Positions 18,232 through 27,133 of a stretch of DNA of 64,000 nucleotides are shown here, in pieces. The DNA is from Nakamurella panacisegetis. GTDB lineage: Bacteria; Actinomycetota; Actinomycetes; Mycobacteriales; Nakamurellaceae. The notes under the pieces are model-generated. The model saw nothing but the letters and a program-made list of their open reading frames with translations, was not told where the DNA came from and searched no databases. The translations under genes and the position numbers were made by a program. Every line of letters begins with the position of its first letter. Position 1 is the first letter of the stretch. The DNA is taken from the NCBI RefSeq assembly GCF_900104535.1, contig NZ_LT629710.1, positions 3,569,501 through 3,633,500 on the forward strand. The letters run 5' to 3'.

Positions 18232-18376
18232 ACGGCCCGTGCGGCGACCGGCGCTCGGCCCGGAAATCGGGCTTGGTCGCCGCGACTAGCATCGAGACCA
18301 TCGAAGTCCGCGGCGACGTTGCGGGCGCCTGCCCCGGGACGCCGTAGGTGTCCTGCCAACAAGAGGAGTTCCACTC

Positions 18377-20482
18377 GTGTCTGTCGTCGCTCATTCCCAC
18401 GCCGCTGCGCGCGTGAGGGTTCCGGCGGGCACGACCGCCTCCCAGGCAGTGGGTGAGGCCGGGCTCCCGCGCAGCGGCGCCGAGGCGATCGTGGTGGTGC
18501 GTGACCAGGACGGCAAGCTCCGCGACCTGGCCTGGTCGCCCGAGCACGACGCCGAGGTGGAGCCGGTCGCGGCCAACACCGAGGACGGACGTTCGGTCAT
18601 CCGGCACTCGGCGGCGCACGTGCTGGCGCAGGCCGTCCAGCAGCAGTTCCCGGAGGCCAAGCTCGGCATCGGGCCGTTCATCAAGGACGGGTTCTACTAC
18701 GACTTCTTCGTCGAGAAGCCTTTCACCCCGGAGGATCTCACCGCCCTGGAAAAGCGGATGAAGCAGATCGTGAAGGCCGGGCAGCGGTTCTCCCGCCGGG
18801 TCTATCCCTCGGTGGAGGAGGCCCGCGCTGAGCTGGCCGGCGAGCCGTTCAAGCTCGAACTGATCGACGACAAGTCCAGCATCGACGACGCGGAAGTGCT
18901 GGAGGTCTCGGCCGGAGGCGTCCTGACCGCCTACGACAACCTGCACGCCCACACCGGGGAGCGGATCTGGGGTGACCTGTGCCGTGGGCCGCATCTGCCG
19001 ACCACCAAGGGCGTCCCCGCGTTCAAGCTCACCAAGTCCTCCGCGGCGTACTGGCGCGGCGACCAGAAGAACGCGGGCATGCAGCGCATCTACGGCACCG
19101 CCTGGGAGAACCAGGAGGCGCTGGATGCGTACCTGCTGGCCCAGGCCGAGGCCGAACGCCGCGACCACCGGAAGCTGGGCAACGAGCTGGACCTGTTCAG
19201 CTTCCCGGACCAGCTGGGTTCGGGCCTGGCCGTTTTCCACCCCCGGGGCGGGATCATCCGCAACGAGATGGAGCAGTACTCGCGGCTGCGGCACATCCAG
19301 GCCGGCTACGAGTTCGTCAACACCCCGCACATCACCAAGGGCCAGCTGTACGAGACCTCCGGGCACCTCGACTGGTACCGCGAGGGAATGTTCCCGGCGA
19401 TGCATCTGGACGCCGAATACCAGCAGGACGACGCGGGCAACATCTCCGTGCGCAAACCAGGCCAGGACTACTACCTGAAGCCGATGAACTGCCCGATGCA
19501 CAACCTGATCTTCGACGCCCGGGGTCGCTCCTACCGGGAACTCCCGTTGCGGCTCTTCGAGTTCGGCACCGTGTACCGCAACGAACCGTCGGGCGTGGTC
19601 CACGGCCTGACCCGGGCCCGCGGTTTCACCCAGGACGATGCCCACATCTACTGCACCCGTGAGCAGATGCGTGACGAACTGGCCAGCCTGCTCCGGTTCG
19701 TCCTCGATCTGCTCAAGGACTACGGCCTGGACGACTTCTACCTCGAGTTGTCCACCCGCAACCCCGAGAAGTCGATCGGCGACGACGCCACCTGGGAGGA
19801 GGCCACCGCGACCCTGGCCGAGGTGGCCGCCGCGTCCGGTCTCGAACTGGTGCCCGACCCGGAAGGCGCTGCCTTCTACGGTCCGAAGATCTCCGTCCAG
19901 GCCCGGGACGCCATCGGCCGCACCTGGCAGATGTCGACCATCCAGCTCGACTTCCTGCTGCCGGAACGGTTCGAACTCGAATACTCGGCGGCCGATGGCA
20001 CCCGCCAGCGCCCGGTGATGATCCACCGGGCCCTGTTCGGCTCGATCGAACGCTTCTTCGGTGTCCTCACCGAGCACTACGCCGGCGCCTTCCCGGCCTG
20101 GCTGTCACCGGTGCAGGTGGTCGGGATCCCGGTGGCCGAGGCGTTCGGCGACCACCTGGAGGCCGTGGCCACCGCGGCCAAGGCGCGGGGAATCCGGTTC
20201 CAGGTCGACCACTCCGACGACCGGATGCAGAAGAAGATCCGCAACCACACCACCGGCAAGGTGCCGTTCATGCTGTTGGCCGGGGCGGCGGACGTCGAGT
20301 CAGGGGCGGTGTCGTTCCGATTCCGCGACGGATCGCAGATCAACGGGGTACCGATCGAGCACGCCGTGGCCGCCATCGACGGGTGGGTCGCCAACAGGGT
20401 CAACGCGTCCCCCGATGCGGAGCTGTTCGCCGCCGCGCTCACCCAGGCCGGTTGGGAAGCCCCGCGGGCCGAAAGTGACTGA
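18377..20482 (+). CDS. thrS: Threonyl-tRNA synthetase
   Basis: Charges tRNA-Thr. 701 residues with the usual order: TGS-like domain (about 8-70), editing domain with the HxxxH motif in HSAAHVLA near residue 77, class II catalytic core with the zinc ligand Cys in MNCPMHN near residue 372 and motif 2 in FRNE-like TVYRNEPSG, and an anticodon-binding domain. GTG 18377 is preceded by AAGAGGAG at 18361-18368. The next start lies inside its 3' end (8-nt overlap). First gene of an apparent operon with HIT, pgsA, patA and pimA, the order I recall in Mycobacterium. Confidence 0.97.
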   Translation: MSVVAHSHAAARVRVPAGTTASQAVGEAGLPRSGAEAIVVVRDQDGKLRDLAWSPEHDAEVEPVAANTEDGRSVIRHSAAHVLAQAVQQQFPEAKLGIGPFIKDGFYYDFFVEKPFTPEDLTALEKRMKQIVKAGQRFSRRVYPSVEEARAELAGEPFKLELIDDKSSIDDAEVLEVSAGGVLTAYDNLHAHTGERIWGDLCRGPHLPTTKGVPAFKLTKSSAAYWRGDQKNAGMQRIYGTAWENQEALDAYLLAQAEAERRDHRKLGNELDLFSFPDQLGSGLAVFHPRGGIIRNEMEQYSRLRHIQAGYEFVNTPHITKGQLYETSGHLDWYREGMFPAMHLDAEYQQDDAGNISVRKPGQDYYLKPMNCPMHNLIFDARGRSYRELPLRLFEFGTVYRNEPSGVVHGLTRARGFTQDDAHIYCTREQMRDELASLLRFVLDLLKDYGLDDFYLELSTRNPEKSIGDDATWEEATATLAEVAAASGLELVPDPEGAAFYGPKISVQARDAIGRTWQMSTIQLDFLLPERFELEYSAADGTRQRPVMIHRALFGSIERFFGVLTEHYAGAFPAWLSPVQVVGIPVAEAFGDHLEAVATAAKARGIRFQVDHSDDRMQKKIRNHTTGKVPFMLLAGAADVESGAVSFRFRDGSQINGVPIEHAVAAIDGWVANRVNASPDAELFAAALTQAGWEAPRAESD

Positions 20483-21050
20483 CCACGCCGACGGCGCTGC
20501 CGGACTCGTCACGCCCGATGTCGAACTGGTCCACCAGGACGGCGTCGGCGCCCCGGACCGGTGGGCCCGGCTGTGGACACCGCACCGCATGGCGTACGTC
20601 ACAGCGGAGCCGCGGGTGGCGCCGGAGGCCGGCCCGACCTGTCCGTTCTGTCGCATTCCGACCCTCGACGACGAGGCCGGACTGATCGTCGCCCGGGGTC
20701 AGGACGTCTACGCGGTGCTGAACCTGTTCCCCTACAACCCGGGGCATCTGATGGTGGTGCCGTACCGGCACGTCGCGGACTACACCGCACTCACGGCCAC
20801 CGAGATGGTGGAGCTCGGTGAGTTCACCAGCCGCGCGATGACGGTGCTGCGCAAGGTGTCCGGCCCCCACGGCTTCAACATCGGGATCAACGCCGGGGAG
20901 ACCGCCGGGGCGGGGATCGCGGCCCATCTGCACCAGCACATCGTCCCGCGCTGGGGCGGCGACTCCAACTTCATGCCGGTGGTCGCGGCGACCAAAGTGC
21001 TGCCCCAGTTGCTCGGTGAAACCAGGGCTCTGCTCGCTGCCGCCTGGTGA
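20475..21050 (+). CDS. HIT-family protein (AP4A phosphorylase-like)
   Basis: 191-residue histidine-triad nucleotide-binding protein. The HIT motif [10 protein letters not shown] is present with catalytic His, and TCPFC near residue 56 is a zinc-type cysteine pair found in the mycobacterial Rv2613c family, described as Ap4A phosphorylases. Start GTG 20475 overlaps thrS by 8 nt. Known thrS-HIT-pgsA order supports orthology to that group; the exact nucleotide substrate here is inferred. Confidence 0.88.
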   Translation: MTDHADGAAGLVTPDVELVHQDGVGAPDRWARLWTPHRMAYVTAEPRVAPEAGPTCPFCRIPTLDDEAGLIVARGQDVYAVLNLFPYNPGHLMVVPYRHVADYTALTATEMVELGEFTSRAMTVLRKVSGPHGFNIGINAGETAGAGIAAHLHQHIVPRWGGDSNFMPVVAATKVLPQLLGETRALLAAAW

Positions 21051-21104
21051 CGCGGCCCGTGGCGGGCCCGGCCGCTCCTGGGTCCCAACCGTCGAACCGC
21101 CGAC

Positions 21105-21110
21105 TATCGT
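21105..21110 (+). promoter_or_regulatory. Possible -10 element before pgsA
   Basis: TATCGT, a plausible actinobacterial -10 hexamer, lies about 85 nt before the pgsA ATG in the only sizeable gap of this gene run. It may give the lipid genes an internal promoter. No clear -35 partner. Confidence 0.3.
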
Positions 21111-21195
21111 GAACGATTGCGGTTGACGGCGGTGGCCCCGCCGTCGTTCCGCTCTGCTTTGTAGCTTCTTGCCACCCACGACCTGAAGGGCAGTC

Positions 21196-21867
21196 ATGCT
21201 CAATGCGATCGCCCGCGGATCGGTGTCGAAGGTCACCGATCCGATCGGTCGTGGGCTGCTCAAGATGGGTCTGAGCCCGGACCTGGTGACGGTGATCGGC
21301 ACGATCGGCGCGGTCGCCGCGTCGATCTCGTTGTTCGGGACCGGTCACCTCTTCTGGGGCACCATGGCGGTCACCGCGTTCGTCTTCTTCGACCTGTTCG
21401 ACGGGGCGATGGCCAGGGCCCGCGGGTTCGGTACCGACTTCGGTCTGGTGCTGGACGCCTCGTGCGACCGCATCGCCGACGGCGCCCTGTTCGGCTCGCT
21501 GGCCTACTACAGCTTCGTGATCAAGCACGACACGTGGCTGGGCTCGGCCTGCCTGCTGATCCTGGTGGCCGGACAGGTGATCTCCTACGTCAAGGCGCGA
21601 GCCGATTCGGTCGACCTCAGGATCGGCGGCGCCCTGGCCGAGCGAGCCGAGCGCAACGTGCTCGGTCTGGTCGGGGCGGGTCTGGCCGGGCTCGGTCTGA
21701 AGATCGCACTGCCGATCTGCCTGTGGCTGCTCGCCGCGGCCTGTCTGGTGACGGTCGTTCAACGGCTGGTGCAGGTGCGACAGGCGGCCAAGGCCAAGGG
21801 CGACCCGGCGACCAAGGCTCCGTCCGGCGCGTCCGGGCGCGGACCCGCCGCCGGCCGTCAGCGGTGA
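21196..21867 (+). CDS. pgsA: CDP-alcohol phosphotransferase, phosphatidylinositol-phosphate synthase
   Basis: Membrane enzyme that couples CDP-diacylglycerol to inositol phosphate, the first step of PI and PIM synthesis. 223 residues with about six helices. The family motif D-x2-D-G-x2-A-R-x8-G-x3-D-x3-D is complete, starting at DLFDGAMARA and ending DASCD around residues 65-90. It sits directly before patA and pimA, which marks it as the PI-phosphate rather than the phosphatidylglycerol enzyme. The stop overlaps the next start (GTGA). Confidence 0.93.
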   Translation: MLNAIARGSVSKVTDPIGRGLLKMGLSPDLVTVIGTIGAVAASISLFGTGHLFWGTMAVTAFVFFDLFDGAMARARGFGTDFGLVLDASCDRIADGALFGSLAYYSFVIKHDTWLGSACLLILVAGQVISYVKARADSVDLRIGGALAERAERNVLGLVGAGLAGLGLKIALPICLWLLAAACLVTVVQRLVQVRQAAKAKGDPATKAPSGASGRGPAAGRQR

Positions 21868-22838
21868 GCGAGACCTCCGACGCGCTGATCGGCCTCGGAT
21901 ACACGGCCGCCTGGGCCGCCGCGAAACGGCTCCCAGCCGGTGCCGCGTACGCGCTGGCCGATCGGGCCGCCGATCTGGCGATGACCCGGCGCGGGCCGGC
22001 CGTGGTCCAGTACGCCCGGAATCTGCGGCGGGTGCTCGGCCCCGGGGCGACACCGGAAACGCTGTACGCGACGACGGGGAAGGGTCTGCGGTCGTACGCG
22101 CGGTACTGGCTGGAGACCTTCCGCCTGCCGGTGATGGACAAGGACGAGGTCGCCGTCCGGGCGCTTGCCGCCTCCACCGGCATGCACCACATCGCCGAGG
22201 CGGTCGATGCCGGCCGGGGTGTGGTCGTGGCCCTGCCGCACTCGGGGAACTGGGACGTGGCCGGGCTGATGCTGGTCCACCAACAGGGATCCCTGGTCAG
22301 CGTGGCCGAACGGCTGCGTCCGGAGAGCCTGTACCGGAAGTTCGTGGCCTACCGCGAATCGCTCGGCATGGAGATCCTGCCGCTCACCGGTGGATCGGCA
22401 CCGGCGTCATCGGTGCTCAAGGATCGGCTCCGGGCCGGCAAGGTCGTGTGTCTGCTCGGCGATCGCGACCTGACGGCCAGCGGCGTGCCGGTCACCTTCT
22501 TCGGGCAGCAGACCCGGATGCCGGCCGGGCCGGCGATGCTGGCCGCGCTGACCGATTCCGTCCTGGTCACCGCGCGCCTGACCTTCCTGCAGGACGGATC
22601 CGGACGGGGTTGGGGGGCCACCGTGTCAGCCCCGATCGAGTTGCCCGGCACGAGATTGGCCGAGCGGGTCAGGAACGGCACGCAGATCATCGCCTCGGCC
22701 TTCGAGGCGGGCATCGCCGAGGTCCCTCATGATTGGCACATGCTCCAGAGACTCTGGCTCGAGGATCTGCCGGAAGGCCACGAGGCGGCCGAACCGGCCG
22801 CGAACCGGCCGGCCGGCGGAACGCGGGCCGGGGCATGA
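21864..22838 (+). CDS. patA: Phosphatidylinositol mannoside acyltransferase
   Basis: LPLAT-superfamily acyltransferase (324 residues) predicted to acylate the mannose of PIM1/PIM2. The catalytic His-x4-Asp motif is HSGNWD near residue 127, preceded by GRGVVVALP, and the second block is LLGDRDLTASGVPVTFFG. Start GTG 21864 overlaps the pgsA stop and the stop overlaps pimA (ATGA), so the set is translationally coupled. Function follows from family and the pgsA-patA-pimA order. Confidence 0.92.
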   Translation: MSETSDALIGLGYTAAWAAAKRLPAGAAYALADRAADLAMTRRGPAVVQYARNLRRVLGPGATPETLYATTGKGLRSYARYWLETFRLPVMDKDEVAVRALAASTGMHHIAEAVDAGRGVVVALPHSGNWDVAGLMLVHQQGSLVSVAERLRPESLYRKFVAYRESLGMEILPLTGGSAPASSVLKDRLRAGKVVCLLGDRDLTASGVPVTFFGQQTRMPAGPAMLAALTDSVLVTARLTFLQDGSGRGWGATVSAPIELPGTRLAERVRNGTQIIASAFEAGIAEVPHDWHMLQRLWLEDLPEGHEAAEPAANRPAGGTRAGA

Positions 22839-23962
22839 GGATCGGCCTGGTGTGCCCGTACTCGTTCGACATCCCGGGCGGAGTGCAGGGGCATGTGGCC
22901 GACCTGGCGACCACGTTGATCGGGCTCGGACACGAGGTGTCGGTACTCGCTCCGGGGGACGACGACGGTGACTTCCCAGACTTCGTGGTGCCGGCCGGCC
23001 GCAGCGTCGGGATCCCGTACAACGGGTCGGTCGCGCGGCTCTCGTTCGGGCCGGTGTCCTACGCCCGAGTCCGCAAGTGGGTCAGGGCCGGACATTTCGA
23101 CGTGCTGCACCTGCACGAGCCGGTCGCGCCCAGCCTGTCGATGCTCGCCCTGATCGTGGCCGACGGCCCGATCGTCGCCACGTTCCACACGGCCAATCCC
23201 CGGTCGAAGATGCTCGCCGCCTTCCAGGGCCTGCTCCAGCCTTTCCTGGAGAAGATCACCGGCCGGATCGCGGTCAGTGACCTGGCCCGGCAGGTGCAGG
23301 TCGAGCACCTCGGCGGGGACGCGGTGGTCATCCCGAACGGCGTCGACGTGGCGACCTACGCTGCCGCCCGGCCGCTACCCGGCTATCCCCGTGACGGGGG
23401 GACCATCGGGTTCATCGGACGGTTCGAGGAGCCGCGGAAGGGCATGTCGACGCTGCTCGACGCGCTGCGGATCCTGCGCGTGGACCGCCCGGAACTGCAG
23501 TTGGTGGTGGCGGGCAGCGGCGACGAGAAGGAACTGATCGAGATGGCCGGTGATTTCGCCGGTCACGTCAGATCGCTCGGACTGATCTCCACCGCCGACA
23601 AGGCGTCTCTGCTGCACTCGGTGGACCTGTACTGCGCACCCAACACCGGCGGCGAGAGTTTCGGCATGATCCTGACCGAGGCGATGAGCGCCGGCTGCGC
23701 GGTGGTGGCCAGCGATCTGGACGCATTCGCCCGTGTGCTCGACGACGGTGCCGCCGGGGTGCTCAGCCCGGTGGAGGATCCGGAGGCGCTGGCCGTGGCG
23801 ATCGGCGGCCTGCTCGACGATCCGGCCCGGCGGGCCGAGCTGGTCGCGGCGGCCCGAACGGCCGTCGCCGCCTACGACTGGCCGGTCGTCGCCGGTCGGA
23901 TCGTGAAGGTCTACGAAACCGTCATCGCCGCCGATCCCCGGTCGGTCGTGGCCGCCGACTGA
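22835..23962 (+). CDS. pimA: Phosphatidylinositol alpha-mannosyltransferase
   Basis: GT4-family GT-B glycosyltransferase transferring mannose from GDP-mannose to phosphatidylinositol. 375 residues. Landmarks are YSFDIPGGVQGHV at the N-terminus (acceptor loop), LHLHEPVAPS near residue 90, VIPNGVD and GFIGRFEEPRKG at the domain junction, and the nucleotide-sugar motif GESFGMILTEAMSAG near residue 274. It starts by ATGA overlap with patA and ends by TGATG overlap with the NUDIX gene. Confidence 0.95.
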   Translation: MRIGLVCPYSFDIPGGVQGHVADLATTLIGLGHEVSVLAPGDDDGDFPDFVVPAGRSVGIPYNGSVARLSFGPVSYARVRKWVRAGHFDVLHLHEPVAPSLSMLALIVADGPIVATFHTANPRSKMLAAFQGLLQPFLEKITGRIAVSDLARQVQVEHLGGDAVVIPNGVDVATYAAARPLPGYPRDGGTIGFIGRFEEPRKGMSTLLDALRILRVDRPELQLVVAGSGDEKELIEMAGDFAGHVRSLGLISTADKASLLHSVDLYCAPNTGGESFGMILTEAMSAGCAVVASDLDAFARVLDDGAAGVLSPVEDPEALAVAIGGLLDDPARRAELVAAARTAVAAYDWPVVAGRIVKVYETVIAADPRSVVAAD

Positions 23963-24942
23963 TGACCACCTTCGTCGTCGTCGTCCTGTTGGTCGTGCTG
24001 CTGGTCGCCGCGTTGCGGTTGTGGCTGACGGCCAACCGGCTGGATCGGCTGCACGTCCGGACCGAGGCGGCGTGGCAGGCCCTGGAGGGGGCGCTGTCCC
24101 GGCGGATCGTCGCCACTCGGGCGGCCGCCGCAGCCGGGGCGTTCGCCGAGCCCGACGCCGATCGGCTGCGTCATCTGACCAGCCTGGCCGACCATGCGCC
24201 GCGGGCCGGCCGGGCGGACGCCGAGAACGACCTGTCCCGCGCGCTCGCCGCCCAGCCGCCGGTGGTCGAGCCGGAACTGGCGGCCGAACTGAACGACGCC
24301 GGCGAGCGCGTCGTGCTGGCCCGCAGCTTCTACAACGACGCAGTGCGTGACACCAGAGCCTTGCGGGCCGTGTGGTTCACCCGGATGTTCCGGCTGGCCG
24401 GCCGAGCGGCCATGCCGGACTACTTCGAGATCGCCGATCACGTCCCGGTCGGCCCGGCGGAGCGGACCGCGGCCCGGGTCATCCTGCTGGACGAGAAGCA
24501 CCGGGTGCTGATGTTCGCCAGCCGCGACAGCGGGCAGCTGGTCTGGTTCCCGACCGGCGGCGGGGTCGAGCCAGGGGAGGACCTGCGTGCGGCCGCGGTG
24601 CGCGAGCTGCGGGAGGAAACGGGACTGCATGTGGCCGCCGGGGATCTGGTGGGCCCGATCTGGCGTCGGTCGGCCCGGTTCGTCTTCACCGGGGTGCTGT
24701 ACGCACAGACCGAGTTCTACTTCGTCGGCCGGGCGCCCGCCGGATACCGGATCGACGTCGCCGGCTTCACCGAACTGGAGAAGGAGGTCATCGCCGGGCA
24801 CCGATGGTTCTCCACCGACGACCTCGCGGCTGCGGCGTCGTCCGCCCGGGTCTATCCCGAGCAGCTGGGCGATCGGCTGGGGGAGGCCGTCGCCGCTCTT
24901 GACCGGTCGGGCGCGGCCCCCGATCTCACCGAGATCCGCTGA
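23962..24942 (+). CDS. LemA-like membrane segment fused to a NUDIX domain
   Basis: 326 residues. Residues 2-23 form a transmembrane helix and about 24-135 resemble the LemA helical domain (LWLTANRLDRLHVRTEAAWQ; SFYNDAVRDTRALR). From about 160 a NUDIX domain carries the box GGGVEPGEDLRAAAVRELRE plus ETG. Coupled to pimA by TGATG. Mycobacterium has a similar protein after pimA (Rv2609c). The position suggests a role in nucleotide-sugar or lipid turnover at the membrane, but no substrate can be named. Confidence 0.82.
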   Translation: MTTFVVVVLLVVLLVAALRLWLTANRLDRLHVRTEAAWQALEGALSRRIVATRAAAAAGAFAEPDADRLRHLTSLADHAPRAGRADAENDLSRALAAQPPVVEPELAAELNDAGERVVLARSFYNDAVRDTRALRAVWFTRMFRLAGRAAMPDYFEIADHVPVGPAERTAARVILLDEKHRVLMFASRDSGQLVWFPTGGGVEPGEDLRAAAVRELREETGLHVAAGDLVGPIWRRSARFVFTGVLYAQTEFYFVGRAPAGYRIDVAGFTELEKEVIAGHRWFSTDDLAAAASSARVYPEQLGDRLGEAVAALDRSGAAPDLTEIR

Positions 24943-25029
24943 CCAGGCGCGCTGCGTCGGTCCCTCCGGATTTGTGTGCCCCGGCGGGTCTGACTGTTTC
25001 CATACGCGCTCGCGACCTACGGTGAGTCC

Positions 25030-26112
25030 ATGCGCTCCGCCCGAGTCCTCGCTGCTGTTGCCATTCCGGTCCTGATCCTGTCCGCCTGCTCGTCGAAGAA
25101 GTCCCCGGCACCGTCCACGACGGCCGTGGTCAGCAGCGCTCCGGTCAGCAGTCCGGCCGTGAGCTCCAGTCCGCCCGTCTCCTCGGCGCCTGCCCCTTCG
25201 AAGACCACGACGGCCAAGACAACAGCGCCCGCGGTGAAGCCGGGCGCGACCGATCCGTTGACCGGTCTGGCCCCGAGCAAGAACCCGGTCCTGGCCGTCA
25301 AGATCGACAACACGTACTTCGAGGTCGCGCAGTTCGGTGTTTCCGACGCCGACATCGTCTTCGTCGAACAGGTCGAGGGCGGCCTGACCCGCCTCATCGC
25401 GGTGTTCCACACCACGCTGCCGACCGAGGTCGGTCCCGTTCGCAGCGTCCGATCGACCGATGCCCAGCTCCTGCCCGTCTTCGGCCGGCCCGGACTGGTG
25501 TTCTCCGGGGGCGCGGGAGGTCCGCTGGCCGACCTGGCCAAAACCGCCGTCGTCGACACCTCGGCTCTGGGCGGCGACTACTTCCGGTCGAGCGTGGCCA
25601 CCGGGACGTACAACCTGCACGCCGATCTGACCAAGATCGCCAAGGACGCGACCGGGCTCGGCGCGGTCCAGCCCATCGGCCTCACGTTCGTCAAGAGCTC
25701 GGCCGCGGTGAGTGCGGGCGCGAAGGTGAAGTCCATCTCCGTGGTCATGGAGGCGGGCCTGACCGACTTCAGTTGGACCGGCGGACGCTTCGTCCGGATG
25801 CGGAACGACGCGCCGGTCTCCGACTACCAGGGCAAGGTCGAAGCCGCCGACAACGTGCTGGTCATGCACGTGACCGACACTCCGGACGGCACTGTGGACA
25901 CCAACGGTCAGCCGTCCTACCTGACCCAGACGGTCGGCTCGGGCAAGGTGACGCTCTACCGTGACGGGCACGCCGTCGCCGGCACCTGGAAGCGGGCCAC
26001 GGCGACCGGGCGGTTCACCTTCCAGGACGCGAAGGGACACGCGCTGCCGTTCAAGCCCGGCAAGACCTGGGTGATGCTCGCTCCGCAGACCGCGGTGGTC
26101 ACCACCACCTGA
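25030..26112 (+). CDS. DUF3048-family lipoprotein
   Basis: 360-residue exported lipoprotein: signal peptide with lipobox LSAC (Cys20), then a Ser/Thr/Pro/Ala-rich tether to about residue 75, then the DUF3048 domain (AVKIDNTYFEVAQFGVSDAD; VGPVRSVRSTDAQL; GGLTRLIAVFH). DUF3048 proteins resemble YerB of Bacillus and have no settled function. A TACGGT -10-like hexamer (25018-25023) almost touches the ATG, so the mRNA may have a very short leader. Confidence 0.85.
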   Translation: MRSARVLAAVAIPVLILSACSSKKSPAPSTTAVVSSAPVSSPAVSSSPPVSSAPAPSKTTTAKTTAPAVKPGATDPLTGLAPSKNPVLAVKIDNTYFEVAQFGVSDADIVFVEQVEGGLTRLIAVFHTTLPTEVGPVRSVRSTDAQLLPVFGRPGLVFSGGAGGPLADLAKTAVVDTSALGGDYFRSSVATGTYNLHADLTKIAKDATGLGAVQPIGLTFVKSSAAVSAGAKVKSISVVMEAGLTDFSWTGGRFVRMRNDAPVSDYQGKVEAADNVLVMHVTDTPDGTVDTNGQPSYLTQTVGSGKVTLYRDGHAVAGTWKRATATGRFTFQDAKGHALPFKPGKTWVMLAPQTAVVTTT

Positions 26113-26116
26113 CCGG

Positions 26117-27079
26117 TCAGTCGGTGTGCAGGCCCCGGGCCGCGCGCAGTGTGGCCAGGGCTTGGTCGTCCAGTTCCAGGTCGACCGCGTCGAGTGCCTC
26201 CCGCAGTTGCTCCGGGCTGGACACGCCGAGGACGGGCACCGACGACGGCAATGCCTGCATCAGGTAGGCCAGCACCACCTGGTTCGCTGTGGCGCCGAGG
26301 CGGTGGGCGGTGGATCGCACCGCCTCCAGCTGTACTCCGGTGGCGCGGTGGTGGTACTCCGCCGGAATCGCCCGATCCGGCCGTGAATAGGCACCCTGCA
26401 GCAGGGCCGCGTACGCGAACACCGTCATGCCCTCGTCGGCGGCGTACGCGGCCTGGGCATCGTCCAGCGCCACCTGCGGCCAGAACTCGGCGCCGGCCGC
26501 CGGTGTCAGGTACGTGTGCCGCATCTGGATGGCTTCGTACCGGGACCAGCCGTTCTCGTCGCTGATCCGGTGGGCCTCCCGCAGCCGGTCCAGCGTCAGG
26601 TTGCTGCATCCGATGGTGCCGACCTTGCCCGCGCGAACCAGGTCGTCCAGGGCCTGCAGGGTCTCCTCCAGTGGGGTGTCCGGGTCGTTGACGTGCGTGT
26701 AGAGCAGGTCCACCCGGTCCAGGCCAAGCCGAGTCAGGGATCCGTCGATCTGCGTGGTCACGGCGGACGCGGACAGGCCCTGCATCTGGTCGAAGCCGGA
26801 ACCGCCGGGCCGGGGCCGGGCACCGATCTTGGTGGCGATCAGCAGGTCTTCCGGGCCGCCTCTGGTCGCCAGGTACTGCCCGAGAAACGTCTCGCTCTCG
26901 TCGCCCGTCATGCCCTCCACCCAGAACGGGTAGTTGTTGGCGGTGTCGATGGTGACGCCACCGGCGTCGACGAACTGCTCGAGCAGTGCGGCCGACCGAT
27001 CCGGGGCGATGGTGGACCCGAAGTACATGGCACCCAATGCCTGCGGGCCGTAGGCGGGGGCAGATCGGAAGGGGCTCAC
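26117..27079 (-). CDS. Aldo/keto reductase
   Basis: 320-residue NADPH-dependent TIM-barrel oxidoreductase. Catalytic Asp and Tyr are in VTIDTANNYPFW near residue 45, the conserved Lys in IATKIG, the DLLYTH segment holds the expected His, and the NADPH-binding end is VPVLGVSSPEQLREALDAVD. GTG 27079 has GGAG 7 nt upstream. It ends 4 nt from the convergent lipoprotein stop. Substrate unknown. Confidence 0.88.
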   Translation of the reverse strand: MSPFRSAPAYGPQALGAMYFGSTIAPDRSAALLEQFVDAGGVTIDTANNYPFWVEGMTGDESETFLGQYLATRGGPEDLLIATKIGARPRPGGSGFDQMQGLSASAVTTQIDGSLTRLGLDRVDLLYTHVNDPDTPLEETLQALDDLVRAGKVGTIGCSNLTLDRLREAHRISDENGWSRYEAIQMRHTYLTPAAGAEFWPQVALDDAQAAYAADEGMTVFAYAALLQGAYSRPDRAIPAEYHHRATGVQLEAVRSTAHRLGATANQVVLAYLMQALPSSVPVLGVSSPEQLREALDAVDLELDDQALATLRAARGLHTD

Positions 27080-27133
27080 TGCGGGACTCCGATTCTGAGG
27101 GTGGGCCCGCCACGAGGGTTCGCGCGGGCCGGT

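Noticed and set aside
18232-18376. T-box leader for thrS
   Set aside because: No specifier-loop or antiterminator consensus is visible, and actinobacterial T-boxes mainly serve ileS.
18164-20077. 637-codon minus-strand ORF opposite thrS
   Set aside because: Antisense shadow created by high third-position GC; thrS motifs are complete on the plus strand.
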